Assembly: GCF_019754945.1 (NCBI RefSeq) | Contig: NZ_JAEUWU010000001.1 | Location: forward strand, 62,001-126,000 | Direction: 5' to 3' | DNA: 64,000 bases | DNA from: Corynebacterium pseudokroppenstedtii | GTDB taxonomy: Bacteria; Actinomycetota; Actinomycetes; Mycobacteriales; Mycobacteriaceae | The notes under the pieces: generated by a model | The model's database searches: none | Told to the model about the DNA's origin: nothing | What the model saw: only the letters and a program-made list of their open reading frames with translations | Translations under genes and position numbers: made by a program | Shown: piece after piece, positions 8,765-18,776 of the stretch | Position numbering within the stretch: position 1 is the stretch's first letter | Layout: each line of letters starts with the position of its first letter

Positions 8765-10252
8765 GTGAAGAGCTCCGTTGAGCAACAGAGCGCGACTCGC
8801 GTAAAGCTTACTGTCGAAGTTCCTTTTGACGAGCTTCAGCCGGAGATCGACCAAGCCTACCGCTCGCTGGCGCAGCAGGTCACACTCCCTGGCTTCCGTA
8901 AAGGCAAGGTTCCTCCGCGCGTTCTTGAGGCGCGACTCGGCCGGGGGGCTATCCTCGACCAGGTCATCAACAACATGCTGCCCAGCCGCTACAGCCAGGC
9001 TGTTGAAGAGCATGACCTCAAGGTTCTCACGCAACCGACCATCGACATCACCCGGCTGGAAGATAACGAGCTCGTTGAGTTCACCGCAGAGGCTGATGTC
9101 CGTCCGGAGATTGATCTTCCTGATTTCTCCACCATCGAAGTCGAAGTCGATCCGCTCGTTGCCGACGACGCCGCTGTCGACGCTGAGCTGGACAACCTCC
9201 GCGCACGTTTCGGCACCTTGAAGGCAGTCGAGCGCCCAGTTCAGAAAGACGACTTCGTCTCCATTGACCTGTCCGCAACCGTGGGTGGCGAACCTGTTGA
9301 CGAGGCCACGACCGAAGGCCTTTCCCACCAGGTCGGCAACGGCGAGCTCATCGAGGGCTTGGACGACGCGCTCGAGGGCATGAAGGTTGATGAATCAAAG
9401 ACCTTTAAGTCGAACCTTGTCGCCGGTGACCACGAAGGCGAAGAGGCCGAGGTCACTGTCACTGTGAAGTCGCTCAAAGAACGTGAACTTCCTGAAGCTG
9501 ACGATGACTTCGCTCAGCTCGCATCGGAGTTCGACACCATCGGCGAGCTTCGTGAATCCTTGGCCAAGCAGGTTGAGGAAAACAAGAAGGCTGAGCAGGC
9601 GTCGTCGATCCGGGACAAGGTCCTCGAAAAGGCTCTGGAAAAGACCGACTTCGAGCTGCCAGAAGCCGTTGTCGAAGAGCAAGTTAAGGGCCAGTTGAAC
9701 CAGCTTCTCCAGCAGTTCAATGGTGATGAGAAAGCCTTTGACCAGCTTCTCGCCGCCCAGGGCAGCAGCCGCGAAGAGTTCGATCGCGACACCCGGTCCA
9801 GTGCAGAAGAGGCCGTGCGGACTCAGCTGTTCCTCGACACTCTCGCTGATGAGCTCCAGCCAGAGGTCAGCCAGCAGGAATTCACCGAGCACATCATGTT
9901 CACCGCCCAGCGGTACGGCATGGAGCCTCAGCAGTTCATGCAGGCCATTCAGGCGTCGGACCAGATCGGTGCCCTCTACGCCGATGTTCGTCGTGGCAAG
10001 GCTTTGGCTGAATCCATTTGCACGGTGTCGGTCAAGGACACCGATGGCAACGAGATCGATCCGAAAGAATACTTCGGTGAAGAAGAAAACACCGACGAGA
10101 CTTCTACCGGGTCCGCAGATGCCGAGGCATCGGAAAACAGTGAAGCAACGCCCTCTGGCACCGAGACCGAAGAATCGGCTGAATTCGATCAAGCGGCGGA
10201 AGCTCCCGTGGCAACCCCCACCGATGACGATTCAGAGAACGCTGAAAAATAA
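8765..10252 (+). CDS. tig: Trigger factor (ribosome-bound chaperone, peptidyl-prolyl isomerase)
   Basis: Binds L23 at the ribosome exit tunnel and shields nascent chains. The N-terminal domain carries the ribosome-docking signature GFRKG (residues 43-47). An FKBP-type domain follows at about 165-245 (VGNGELIEGLDDALEGM), then the helical chaperone domain to about residue 420. The last 65 residues are an acidic Glu/Ser/Thr-rich tail, common in actinobacterial homologues, which makes it longer (495) than the E. coli protein (432). The GTG start is supported by AGGAG (8751-8755). A hairpin terminator separates it from clpP1. Confidence 0.97.
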   Translation: MKSSVEQQSATRVKLTVEVPFDELQPEIDQAYRSLAQQVTLPGFRKGKVPPRVLEARLGRGAILDQVINNMLPSRYSQAVEEHDLKVLTQPTIDITRLEDNELVEFTAEADVRPEIDLPDFSTIEVEVDPLVADDAAVDAELDNLRARFGTLKAVERPVQKDDFVSIDLSATVGGEPVDEATTEGLSHQVGNGELIEGLDDALEGMKVDESKTFKSNLVAGDHEGEEAEVTVTVKSLKERELPEADDDFAQLASEFDTIGELRESLAKQVEENKKAEQASSIRDKVLEKALEKTDFELPEAVVEEQVKGQLNQLLQQFNGDEKAFDQLLAAQGSSREEFDRDTRSSAEEAVRTQLFLDTLADELQPEVSQQEFTEHIMFTAQRYGMEPQQFMQAIQASDQIGALYADVRRGKALAESICTVSVKDTDGNEIDPKEYFGEEENTDETSTGSADAEASENSEATPSGTETEESAEFDQAAEAPVATPTDDDSENAEK

Positions 10253-10280
10253 ACCGTTGACTTGCGGATAATTCCGACAC

Positions 10281-10310
10281 TGCCCCCACGCCCTGAAAGG
10301 TGTGGGGGCA
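10281..10310 (+). terminator. Terminator or attenuator hairpin after tig
   Basis: TGCCCCCAC (10281-10289) pairs with GTGGGGGCA (10302-10310). Three further pairs give a 12-bp stem with loop CTGAAA. It is very GC-rich but lacks a clear T-tract. Confidence 0.65.
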
Positions 10311-10331
10311 TCGGCATCTCATACCGACGCA

Positions 10332-10345
10332 CGCTAACAGCGAAC
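10332..10345 (-). promoter_or_regulatory. ClgR-type operator upstream of clpP1
   Basis: Read on the minus strand the site is GTTCGC-TGTTA-GCG. This fits exactly the GTTCGC-N5-GCG operator described for ClgR, the activator of clp genes in streptomycetes and corynebacteria. It ends 81 bases before the clpP1 start, between the tig terminator and the gene, a suitable activator position. The sequence match is seen; the regulation is inferred. Confidence 0.7.
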
Positions 10346-10426
10346 AGAGCGCAAAAGGCGAGCCACACTTCATCGAATTAGCTAGTCTGGGGTGCACCCA
10401 AAAACATTGGAAAGTGAGCGTACATA

Positions 10427-11065
10427 ATGAACTTTTCCTCAAACGACACTGGAGTTAGTGCTCAGAAGGGATATTCTGCCCCCACCATGGAAAATGGGAC
10501 AGCAGGATTGAACCTTAACGATTCCGTCTTCGAGCGACTGCTGCGGGAACGCATTATCTTCCTCGGCACCGAGGTTAATGACGACATCGCCAACCGGCTT
10601 TGCGCACAGATCCTTTTGCTCTCGGCGGAGGACCCGACGCGGGACATTTCGTTGTATATCAACTCGCCCGGTGGTTCTGTGACCGCAGGGATGGCCATTT
10701 ATGACACCATGACGTACGCACCGTGTGACATCGCCACGTACGGGATGGGCCTGGCTGCCTCCATGGGCCAGTTCCTCCTCACTGCGGGAACAAAAGGCAA
10801 GCGCTACGCTTTGCCACACGCTCGCATTTTGATGCACCAGCCGTCGGCAGGTGTAGGCGGAACGGCAGCTGATATTGCTATTCAGGCCGAGCAGTTCGCC
10901 CGCACCAAGCGCGATTTGGCCGAGCTCAACGCGCAGCACACCGGCCAGTCGCTGGAGCGGATTCAGAAAGACTCCGACCGTGACCGCTGGTTCGATGCCC
11001 AGGAGGCCTTAGAGTACGGCTTTGTTGATCACGTGATTACATCGGCGAAGGAGGAGACAGAGTAG
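10427..11065 (+). CDS. clpP1: ATP-dependent Clp protease proteolytic subunit 1
   Basis: Serine peptidase subunit that forms the mixed ClpP1P2 barrel fed by ClpX or ClpC. The catalytic triad is visible: Ser112 in AASMG, His137 in LMHQP, and the Asp of DRDRW near residue 180. The oxyanion loop NSPGGSV is at 80-85. The 212-residue length is normal. Its TAG shares a base with the GTG of clpP2, so the two are translationally coupled. A ClgR-type operator lies upstream. Confidence 0.97.
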   Translation: MNFSSNDTGVSAQKGYSAPTMENGTAGLNLNDSVFERLLRERIIFLGTEVNDDIANRLCAQILLLSAEDPTRDISLYINSPGGSVTAGMAIYDTMTYAPCDIATYGMGLAASMGQFLLTAGTKGKRYALPHARILMHQPSAGVGGTAADIAIQAEQFARTKRDLAELNAQHTGQSLERIQKDSDRDRWFDAQEALEYGFVDHVITSAKEETE

Positions 11066-11751
11066 TGGCCATGAACCCTAGCGATGAACTCAACCAGTAT
11101 TCTTCTTCTCAACTGAACGGGGTTTCCCACATGCAGATGCCAGAAAGCCGCTACATCCTCCCATCATTTGTCGAGCACAGCTCGTTTGGGGCCAAAGAAT
11201 CCAACCCGTATAACAAGCTTTTTGAAGAGCGCATCATCTTCCTCGGTACCCAGGTCGATGACGCCTCCGCCAACGACATCATGGCTCAGCTGCTGGTCCT
11301 CGAGGGGCTGGACCCGGACCGCGACATCACCATGTACATCAACTCGCCCGGCGGATCCTTCACGTCGCTCATGGCGATTTACGACACCATGCAGTATGTC
11401 CGTCCCGACGTCGTCACTGTCTGCTTGGGGCAAGCTGCGTCGGCTGCTGCAGTGCTGTTGGCAGCCGGTACGCCGGGTAAGCGTGCTGCGTTGCCGAATG
11501 CGCGTGTTCTTATTCACCAGCCAGCGACGCAGGGCACGCAGGGGCAGGTTTCCGACCTCGAAATCCAGGCCGCAGAGATCGAGCGTATGCGGACCTTGAT
11601 GGAGACCACCTTGGCACGTCATACCGGCGTATCAGCGGAACAGATTCGCATCGATACCGACCGTGACAAGATCCTCACCGCAGAAGGTGCGAAAGAATAC
11701 GGAATCATCGACCAAGTCTTTGATTACCGTAAGGCCTCTGCGCAGAAATAG
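11065..11751 (+). CDS. clpP2: ATP-dependent Clp protease proteolytic subunit 2
   Basis: Second ClpP paralogue of the heteromeric actinobacterial protease. Ser126 sits in QAASAAAV, the His in LIHQP and the Asp in DTDRDK, with NSPGGSF for the oxyanion loop. The start is the GTG overlapping the clpP1 stop, with an in-frame ATG at 11071 as an alternative. The first 45 residues are extended relative to ClpP1 and fit the propeptide trimmed in mycobacterial ClpP2. Hairpins downstream separate it from clpX. Confidence 0.97.
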   Translation: MAMNPSDELNQYSSSQLNGVSHMQMPESRYILPSFVEHSSFGAKESNPYNKLFEERIIFLGTQVDDASANDIMAQLLVLEGLDPDRDITMYINSPGGSFTSLMAIYDTMQYVRPDVVTVCLGQAASAAAVLLAAGTPGKRAALPNARVLIHQPATQGTQGQVSDLEIQAAEIERMRTLMETTLARHTGVSAEQIRIDTDRDKILTAEGAKEYGIIDQVFDYRKASAQK

Positions 11752-11781
11752 GGCGGAGCACCGACGCGAACAGGGTTTATG

Positions 11782-11798
11782 AACCGGAAGCGCCGGTT
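11782..11798 (+). terminator. Hairpin after clpP2
   Basis: AACCGG (11782-11787) pairs with CCGGTT (11793-11798) around a 5-base loop, about 30 bases past the clpP2 stop. It is a weak terminator or RNA-stabilising hairpin without a T-tract. Confidence 0.4.
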
Positions 11799-11811
11799 TG
11801 CTGCCCAGATT

Positions 11812-11817
11812 TATAAT
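11812..11817 (+). promoter_or_regulatory. Candidate -10 element before clpX
   Basis: A perfect TATAAT just before the 11830-11877 hairpin, without a recognisable -35. If used, the clpX transcript would begin almost at the base of that hairpin. Confidence 0.35.
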
Positions 11818-11829
11818 GAGATGACAACG

Positions 11830-11877
11830 AGCCCAGAATGAGCGCGGAATCGACGAGTTCCGCTGCTATTCTGGGCT
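11830..11877 (+). terminator. Imperfect long hairpin between clpP2 and clpX
   Basis: The outer stem AGCCCAGAAT (11830-11839) pairs with ATTCTGGGCT (11868-11877). The inner stem GCGGAA (11844-11849) pairs with TTCCGC (11858-11863), with small internal loops. TTGGTCT follows. It may end clpP1P2 transcripts or be the 5' leader of clpX. Confidence 0.55.
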
Positions 11878-11891
11878 TTGGTCTCGGATAG

Positions 11892-11909
11892 ACAACCATG
11901 AACGGTTGT
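11892..11909. repeat. Inverted repeat in the clpX leader
   Basis: ACAACC-N6-GGTTGT (11892-11909), 35 bases before the clpX start, possibly an operator. Twelve of its bases (CATGAACGGTTG) recur in inverse orientation at 27945-27956 in the rplU leader. Confidence 0.35.
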
Positions 11910-11943
11910 ACGCCTACGAAGTCGTTAGGGGTCAAGGGAATTT

Positions 11944-13212
11944 ATGGCACGTATGCAGGAAAGCGCCGATGTCCTGAAGTGCTCTTTTTGCGGAAAGAGC
12001 CAAAAACAGGTCCGCAAACTTATCGCGGGCCCGGGTGTGTACATCTGCGACGAATGCATCGACCTGTGCAATGAAATTATCGAAGAAGAATTCGATAACT
12101 CACCCGCGCAGAAGACGGACAAGGCGCTACCCAAGCCATCGCAAATCGTCGACTTTCTCGGTGATTACGTCATCGGCCAGGACGCCGCAAAGCGGACTTT
12201 AGCCGTGGCGGTCTACAACCACTACAAGCGCATCCAAGCCGATGAGAATGACCACCATAAGTCTGACGACGATATAGAGATCGCGAAGTCCAACATCCTC
12301 ATGCTCGGCCCGACCGGTTCTGGGAAGACCTACCTGGCGCAAACACTGGCCCGCATGCTCGACGTTCCCTTCGCCATGACCGACGCAACCAGCCTGACGG
12401 AGGCCGGCTATGTCGGTGAAGACGTGGAGAACATTCTTCTGAAGCTCCTCCAGGCTGCGGACTTTGACGTCGATCGTGCCCAGCGCGGAATCATTTACAT
12501 CGACGAGGTCGATAAGATTTCACGCAAATCGGAAAACCCCTCGATTACCAGGGACGTTTCAGGCGAGGGTGTTCAGCAGGCACTGCTGAAAATTCTCGAA
12601 GGAACGGTGGCCTCGGTCCCGCCGCAGGGTGGCCGGAAGCATCCGAACCAAGAATTTATCCAGCTCGATACGAAGAATGTCCTGTTCATCGTTGCCGGTG
12701 CGTTCGCGGGCTTGGAGAAAGTCATTGGCGAGCGACGCGGAAAGCAGGGGCTCGGATTCGGCGCGAATGTGTCCTCTAAAGAGGAAAACGAACTCGATGC
12801 GTTCTCCTATGTTCAGCCAGAAGACCTGGTGAAGTTCGGGTTAATTCCTGAGTTCATTGGGCGTCTCCCGGTCGTCGCTACCGTCAATGATCTTGACCGC
12901 GAAGCGCTGGTTCGCGTGTTGACCGAACCAAAGAACTCGCTGGTCAAGCAGTACAGCAGGCTGCTCGACATGGATGGCGTAACCCTGACCATGGAGGAGG
13001 GTGCGCTTAATGCCATTGCCGACAAGGCCATCGAACGCGGTACGGGGGCTCGTGGCCTGAGGGCGATCTTGGAGGAGATCTTAGGACCGGTCATGTTCGA
13101 GGTCCCCGACTCAGAGGACGTTACCGAAGTGGTTATTTCAGAAGAATGCGTCACAGAAGATGCTGAACCGAGGCTGATTTCGTCCACGGAGGCGGAAAGG
13201 GAATCCGCGTAA
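11944..13212 (+). CDS. clpX: ATP-dependent Clp protease ATPase subunit ClpX
   Basis: AAA+ unfoldase that feeds substrates to ClpP1P2. The N-terminal zinc-binding domain has CSFC and CDEC pairs (about residues 13-38). Walker A GPTGSGKT is near residue 122. Walker [11 protein letters not shown], the pore loop GYVGED and the ClpP-binding tripeptide region (residues about 265-280) follow. The 422-residue length is typical. The start is supported by AAGGGAA. The convergent TetR gene ends 65 bases downstream. Confidence 0.98.
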   Translation: MARMQESADVLKCSFCGKSQKQVRKLIAGPGVYICDECIDLCNEIIEEEFDNSPAQKTDKALPKPSQIVDFLGDYVIGQDAAKRTLAVAVYNHYKRIQADENDHHKSDDDIEIAKSNILMLGPTGSGKTYLAQTLARMLDVPFAMTDATSLTEAGYVGEDVENILLKLLQAADFDVDRAQRGIIYIDEVDKISRKSENPSITRDVSGEGVQQALLKILEGTVASVPPQGGRKHPNQEFIQLDTKNVLFIVAGAFAGLEKVIGERRGKQGLGFGANVSSKEENELDAFSYVQPEDLVKFGLIPEFIGRLPVVATVNDLDREALVRVLTEPKNSLVKQYSRLLDMDGVTLTMEEGALNAIADKAIERGTGARGLRAILEEILGPVMFEVPDSEDVTEVVISEECVTEDAEPRLISSTEAERESA

Positions 13213-13276
13213 AGCCGGTTGCTCTCAAAGGGCGGCCACCTCAACCCGTAAATGGTTGCCGACGTATCACGTTCAA

Positions 13277-14176
13277 TCAGTCGCGGTAAAACTCCGAGAA
13301 CGGACCAAATTGTTCGTCGAACCGATTGGTCTCATTGGACGCCGGCGCGTCACTGCCGTCCAACAGATCACCATCGCCATATAGTGGCGTATTCTCCCGC
13401 TCGCTGGCGCGAAGCTGCTCGGTGGTGACGGTGTAGGAATCTCCCTCGCGTGTGGCCATCGTCGTCGTCAAGAGGCTGATCACAGTATCTTGAATCAGCG
13501 CGTTAATGCCATCGCGGTTGCTTTCGTCGCCGGTAGCTACGTCGTACATAGACCGGAAGGTCGACTGGTTATACGCAGGAAACGTCGCTAACGCGCAAAT
13601 GATGAAGTAGATATCGATCGCGGACACCCCTGGCCGAAATGCGCCGTGATCCTGGCCATTCATCAGCAGTCGCCCGATCTGCAGAACGGCGGGTGAACCG
13701 GAAAAGATGTGGACATCGGCATCTTGGGGGAGGATCCCGAGCAGGTTTTCCATCGCTAACATCCTGGCCGACCGCGGCTCAGCAAAGAACTTCTTCACAA
13801 GGATGTCAATGAGCTGCCGGATCGCCTCAACCGGCACGTCACTGTCAGGAATAAGATCCTCTGCCTTCGGGTGGAGGAGCGTTTCCGCATAGCGCAGGCA
13901 CTCCATGTAAAGGCCTTTTTTGTCGCCGTAATAGTAATGGATCATCCGTTTAGAGACACCGGATGCGCTCGCGATATTTTCCAGGCGAGCCTCGTTATAG
14001 CCGACGTTAGAAAAAACGGTCAGCGCGGCGTCGAGAATTTCCTCATGCTCGGGGGCTGAGGTCTCAGCGTTCTTCGAGATAGGGCCGGTATCGATGGAAA
14101 TGAGGTCGGGTGCTGAGGGGGAGTCGTTGTGTAAAGGCGATGTTGACATACTCATTACTTCGAACGGGGTTGACAT
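13277..14176 (-). CDS. TetR-family transcriptional regulator
   Basis: The HTH lies at about residues 45-90: ILDAALTVFSNVGYNEARLENIASASGVSKRMIHYYYGDKKG has the TetR helix-turn-helix and the following Y-F/Y-F motif. The C-terminal ligand domain is followed by about 60 polar residues ending in FGPFSEFYRD. The first 40 residues are disordered and Ser-rich; ATGs at 14155 and 14149 are alternative starts. Its neighbours are clpX (convergent) and the long region before mdh. The regulated genes cannot be inferred; self-regulation is likely for the family. Confidence 0.85.
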   Translation of the reverse strand: MSTPFEVMSMSTSPLHNDSPSAPDLISIDTGPISKNAETSAPEHEEILDAALTVFSNVGYNEARLENIASASGVSKRMIHYYYGDKKGLYMECLRYAETLLHPKAEDLIPDSDVPVEAIRQLIDILVKKFFAEPRSARMLAMENLLGILPQDADVHIFSGSPAVLQIGRLLMNGQDHGAFRPGVSAIDIYFIICALATFPAYNQSTFRSMYDVATGDESNRDGINALIQDTVISLLTTTMATREGDSYTVTTEQLRASERENTPLYGDGDLLDGSDAPASNETNRFDEQFGPFSEFYRD

Positions 14177-14441
14177 CTATGGCTTCAGTTCGCGGCGTGC
14201 TGAGTCTGTTGCCTCATGCTCCTTGATCCCTCATCGAATGATCCACATTATCGACGAGCTTATGATCCAGTCCGCCACCAACCTCCACGTGCTAGTGATG
14301 CTGATCGACTAACGGTGGTAGAGGAACAGTTACGGTCTCGACCTGGTGCCATAATTACCAACACAATCGTAGACATTAGTTTTTACTTTCTGCATTATCT
14401 CTTGGTTTATCCCAGTTCGTCGAGCGTTTTTGACCTTATTC

Positions 14442-14511
14442 GGGGGTAGTTAAGTACATAGCGTCCCGATCAATGCCCACCTTTATACGATCGACGCGTG
14501 CAACTACCCCC
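14442..14511. repeat. 10-bp inverted repeat with 50-base spacer
   Basis: GGGGGTAGTT (14442-14451) and AACTACCCCC (14502-14511) are perfect complements. As RNA they would close a 50-base domain just downstream of the possible promoter. Confidence 0.6.
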
Positions 14512-14524
14512 TTGCCAAGAAAGA

Positions 14525-14679
14525 ACCTACGGAATGGTAGGTGCCACGACTGTTGCCGTGGGGAAGGCGCGGTCTGGACGGTCCCGACCGCAACACAACT
14601 CTGTCTACGCAGGTCTGTATATGCAGGGCGGTCGCGTCAAGGAGTATCGTTGGAGGCGTGCGGACCTACCGTTCCGTAG
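14525..14679 (+). ncRNA. Candidate structured RNA upstream of mdh
   Basis: CTACGGAATGGTAGGT (14527-14542) and ACCTACCGTTCCGTAG (14664-14679) are complementary over 16 bases with one G-U pair. They could close a domain of about 120 bases. Inside are CCACG/CGTGG (14544-14561) and GCGGTC/GACCGC (about 14569-14591) stems. The left arm can also fold on itself (ACCTAC/GTAGGT), so two exclusive structures are possible, as in regulatory leaders. No known riboswitch class is recognised. Confidence 0.4.
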
Positions 14680-14713
14680 CTCTTTTCCGGGCAACTGACC
14701 CCTCGAGTAGTAG

Positions 14714-15769
<1,056 letters not shown>

Positions 15770-15838
15770 CCCTGGCAGTCCTCGACGACTGATAGACGGT
15801 TGATAGGCGCCCGTTACGCGTTGTAAAACCGGTTGTTC

Positions 15839-15874
15839 AAGGCCCGGCTCTCCCTGGTGGAAGAGTCGGGCCTT
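15839..15874 (+). terminator. Terminator after mdh
   Basis: A 13-pair stem with one G-U pair (15839-15851 with 15862-15874) and a 10-base loop, 70 bases past the mdh stop. The T-tract is poor. Confidence 0.65.
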
Positions 15875-15917
15875 GTGCCGTCGTTGCCCCGAAACCGCAT
15901 ATGTCCTCGGTCCGTTT

Positions 15918-15923
15918 TAGAAT
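15918..15923 (+). promoter_or_regulatory. -10 element of a probable leaderless valS transcript
   Basis: TAGAAT (15918-15923) is followed by seven bases and then the ATG at 15931. That places the transcription start at the A of the start codon. No Shine-Dalgarno precedes this ATG. Confidence 0.5.
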
Positions 15924-15930
15924 GAACCTC

Positions 15931-18702
15931 ATGAATTCAGCCCGTCACACGCCGCAAGGCTCCTCGTCATCATCGAAATCCTCTACGACGAACCGCGCAG
16001 ACCTCTTACCTAAGCAGTGGAATCCCGCGGATGTTGAGAAGAAACTCTATGAGAGCTGGGTAAACCAGGGCTACTTCACGGCGGATGCGTCGTCATCGAA
16101 GCCGTCCTATTCCATTGTTCTGCCACCGCCGAATGTGACCGGACAGTTGCACATGGGGCACGCTTTGGACCACACGATTATGGATGCCCTCGCCCGCCAG
16201 AAGCGGATGCAAGGCTATGAGGTTCTGTGGCTCCCGGGCATGGACCACGCGGGTATCGCCACTCAAACCAAGGTTGAAGCGCTTCTCAAGGAGACAGAGG
16301 GGAAGGATCGCTTCGATTACGGCCGCGAGGAATTCGTCGACAAGGTGTGGTCGTGGAAGAAAGACTATGCCGAGAGAATCGGCAACCAGATGCGCGCCTT
16401 GGGGGATTCTCTGGACTGGTCGCGTGAGAGGTTTACCCTCGACGAGGGACTCTCACGTGCGGTTCAGACCATGTTCAAGAAGCTTTATGATCAGGGATTA
16501 ATTTACCGTGCGAACCGAATGGTGAATTGGTCGCCGAAGTTAGAGACCGCGATCTCCGATATTGAGGTCGTGTACTCCGACGATGAAGGTGAGCTCGTTT
16601 CCATCCGCTACGGTTCTCTCAACGACGACGAGCCGCACGTCATTGTCGCGACGACGCGTGTTGAGACGATGCTGGGCGACGTCGCGGTTGCCGTCCACCC
16701 GGACGATGATCGATACAAAGATCTCGTCGGTAAAGAGTTGCCGCATCCCTTTATCGAAGGCCGCATGATGAAGGTCATTGCCGACGATTATGTCGATCCT
16801 GAATTCGGTACGGGTGCTGTGAAGATCACGCCTGCTCATGACCCCAATGACTTCGCGATGGGGCAGCGCCATCACCTCGATATGCCCGTGGTCTTGGATA
16901 AGTCCGCGCATATTGCGGACACAGGAACCCAGTTCGATGGCATGGATCGGTATGAGGCGCGGAAGGCTATCACGGAGGCGCTGCGGGAACAGGGCCGGAT
17001 TGTGAAGGAGATCCGCCCCTACGTCCACGCGGTGGGCCACTCCGAGCGCACGAAGGAGGCCATCGAGCCACGCTTGTCCGAGCAGTGGTGGGTTAAAGTC
17101 GATGGCCTTGCCAAGATGGCATCTGAAGCGGTAAGCAGCGGTGATACCGTCATCCATCCGGAAAGCCAGACACCCCGCTGGTTCGATTGGGTCGACAACA
17201 TGCACGATTGGTGTATTTCTCGACAGCTGTGGTGGGGCCACCGGATTCCGATTTGGTATGGCCCCGACGGTGAGGTCGTCTGTTGTGGCCCCGATGATGA
17301 ACCACCAACAGATGAGGGCTGGCATCAGGATCCCGATGTGTTAGATACCTGGTTTTCCTCGGGCCTGTGGCCGTTCTCGACGATGGGGTGGCCGGAACAC
17401 ACTAAGGATCTGGACAAGTTCTATCCGACGTCCGTGCTGGTCACCGGCTATGACATTCTGTTTTTCTGGGTGGCCAGAATGATGATGTTCGCCACCTATG
17501 CCGATACCCTCGAGGACTCAACCCTTCATGATGGCCAGGGTGCGACGGCGAAGGACGGCCGTCCTCAGGTACCGTTTACGGACATTTTCTTGCACGGTCT
17601 TGTGCGCGATGAACAGGGCCGGAAGATGTCGAAGTCCTTGGGCAATGGCATTGATCCCATGGATTGGGTGCGCGATTATGGCGCCGACGCTTTGCGCTTC
17701 ACGCTGGCTCGCGGTGCAAACCCGGGAACAGATTTGCCACTCGGTAGCGACGCCGCGCAGTCCTCGCGCAATTTTGCGACGAAGCTCTTTAACGCAACCC
17801 GGTTCGCGCTGATGAATGGCGCGCAGGTTGGCCCGTTGCCAGAGCGCTCCTCGCTCACGGACGCTGACCGGTGGATCCTGGACCGCCTGGAGGCCACCCG
17901 TCAGTACGTCGATAAGTCCCTGGCCAAGTACGAATTCGCGAAGGCGAGTGAGGCGCTCTACCACTTCACGTGGGACGAGTTCTGTGACTGGTACCTGGAA
18001 ATCGCGAAGACGCAGATTCCGCGCGACCCCGAGGACAATGATGCAACCGGGCAGGCCACTCAGTGCGTGATCGGCCGAGTACTGGACACCATTCTGCGGC
18101 TGCTCCACCCGACGATGCCTTACGTGACAGAAACATTGTGGACCGCGCTCACCAATGGTGTGGAAGGGCAGAAAGAATCTCTAGTTGTTTCTTCCTGGCC
18201 TGATGTGTCGATGACGACAGACGGTGCCGACGCCGACCCCGTTGCTCAACGTCGTGTGGAGGACCTCATCAAATTGGTGACGGAAATCCGCCGTTTCCGT
18301 TCCGATCAGGGTGTGAAACCGTCACAGCGGGTACCAGCGCGGGTTGATTGCGCCGCTGCGGATCTTCAGGAACAAGAACCTGCCATCCGTAATTTGGCTC
18401 GTATCGATGAACCCTCAGACGGATTCTCTGCGACGGCGTCCATTGAACTGCGCTTATCGCAAACCACGATTACTGTCGAACTGGACACCTCCGACACCGT
18501 CGATAAGGACGCTGAGCGGAAGCGGATGGAGAAAGACCTCAAAGCGGCGAACAAGGAACTGGAAACCACCGGTAAGAAGCTGGCCAACGAGAATTTCCTC
18601 ACGAAAGCGCCGGATGCCGTGGTGAACAAGATCCGTGAGCGTCGAGCTATTGCCGAGGAAGAGGTTGCTAGGATTTCAGCGCGGTTGGCGGACCTCGGGT
18701 AA
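15931..18702 (+). CDS. valS: Valyl-tRNA synthetase
   Basis: Class I synthetase that charges tRNA-Val and edits mischarged threonine. The HIGH-type motif appears as HMGHA after PPPNVTGQL, and the KMSKS motif as [12 protein letters not shown]1 editing insert lies between them, the anticodon domain follows, and a C-terminal coiled coil of about 65 residues is rich in Lys/Glu. The frame opens at 15901 with alternative starts at 15901 and 15922; 15931 is chosen because a -10 box sits the leaderless distance ahead. The first 20 residues are Ser-rich and disordered. folC follows. Confidence 0.95.
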   Translation: MNSARHTPQGSSSSSKSSTTNRADLLPKQWNPADVEKKLYESWVNQGYFTADASSSKPSYSIVLPPPNVTGQLHMGHALDHTIMDALARQKRMQGYEVLWLPGMDHAGIATQTKVEALLKETEGKDRFDYGREEFVDKVWSWKKDYAERIGNQMRALGDSLDWSRERFTLDEGLSRAVQTMFKKLYDQGLIYRANRMVNWSPKLETAISDIEVVYSDDEGELVSIRYGSLNDDEPHVIVATTRVETMLGDVAVAVHPDDDRYKDLVGKELPHPFIEGRMMKVIADDYVDPEFGTGAVKITPAHDPNDFAMGQRHHLDMPVVLDKSAHIADTGTQFDGMDRYEARKAITEALREQGRIVKEIRPYVHAVGHSERTKEAIEPRLSEQWWVKVDGLAKMASEAVSSGDTVIHPESQTPRWFDWVDNMHDWCISRQLWWGHRIPIWYGPDGEVVCCGPDDEPPTDEGWHQDPDVLDTWFSSGLWPFSTMGWPEHTKDLDKFYPTSVLVTGYDILFFWVARMMMFATYADTLEDSTLHDGQGATAKDGRPQVPFTDIFLHGLVRDEQGRKMSKSLGNGIDPMDWVRDYGADALRFTLARGANPGTDLPLGSDAAQSSRNFATKLFNATRFALMNGAQVGPLPERSSLTDADRWILDRLEATRQYVDKSLAKYEFAKASEALYHFTWDEFCDWYLEIAKTQIPRDPEDNDATGQATQCVIGRVLDTILRLLHPTMPYVTETLWTALTNGVEGQKESLVVSSWPDVSMTTDGADADPVAQRRVEDLIKLVTEIRRFRSDQGVKPSQRVPARVDCAAADLQEQEPAIRNLARIDEPSDGFSATASIELRLSQTTITVELDTSDTVDKDAERKRMEKDLKAANKELETTGKKLANENFLTKAPDAVVNKIRERRAIAEEEVARISARLADLG

Positions 18703-18776
18703 GTTCCCGGGGATAAACCCTGGTGAATGCGGACGAACGGCATAGAACGAAGCGGGATACAAGGAAGAAGGTATGA

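Noticed and set aside
8540..10192. Two minus-strand frames of more than 260 codons opposite tRNA-Pro and tig
   Set aside because: One runs through a tRNA gene and both are antisense to trigger factor. They are composition shadows.
14543..14600. Cobalamin-riboswitch-like bases (GCCACGACTG and GACCGCAAC)
   Set aside because: The conserved B12 box and the order of elements do not fit, and mdh is not a usual target.
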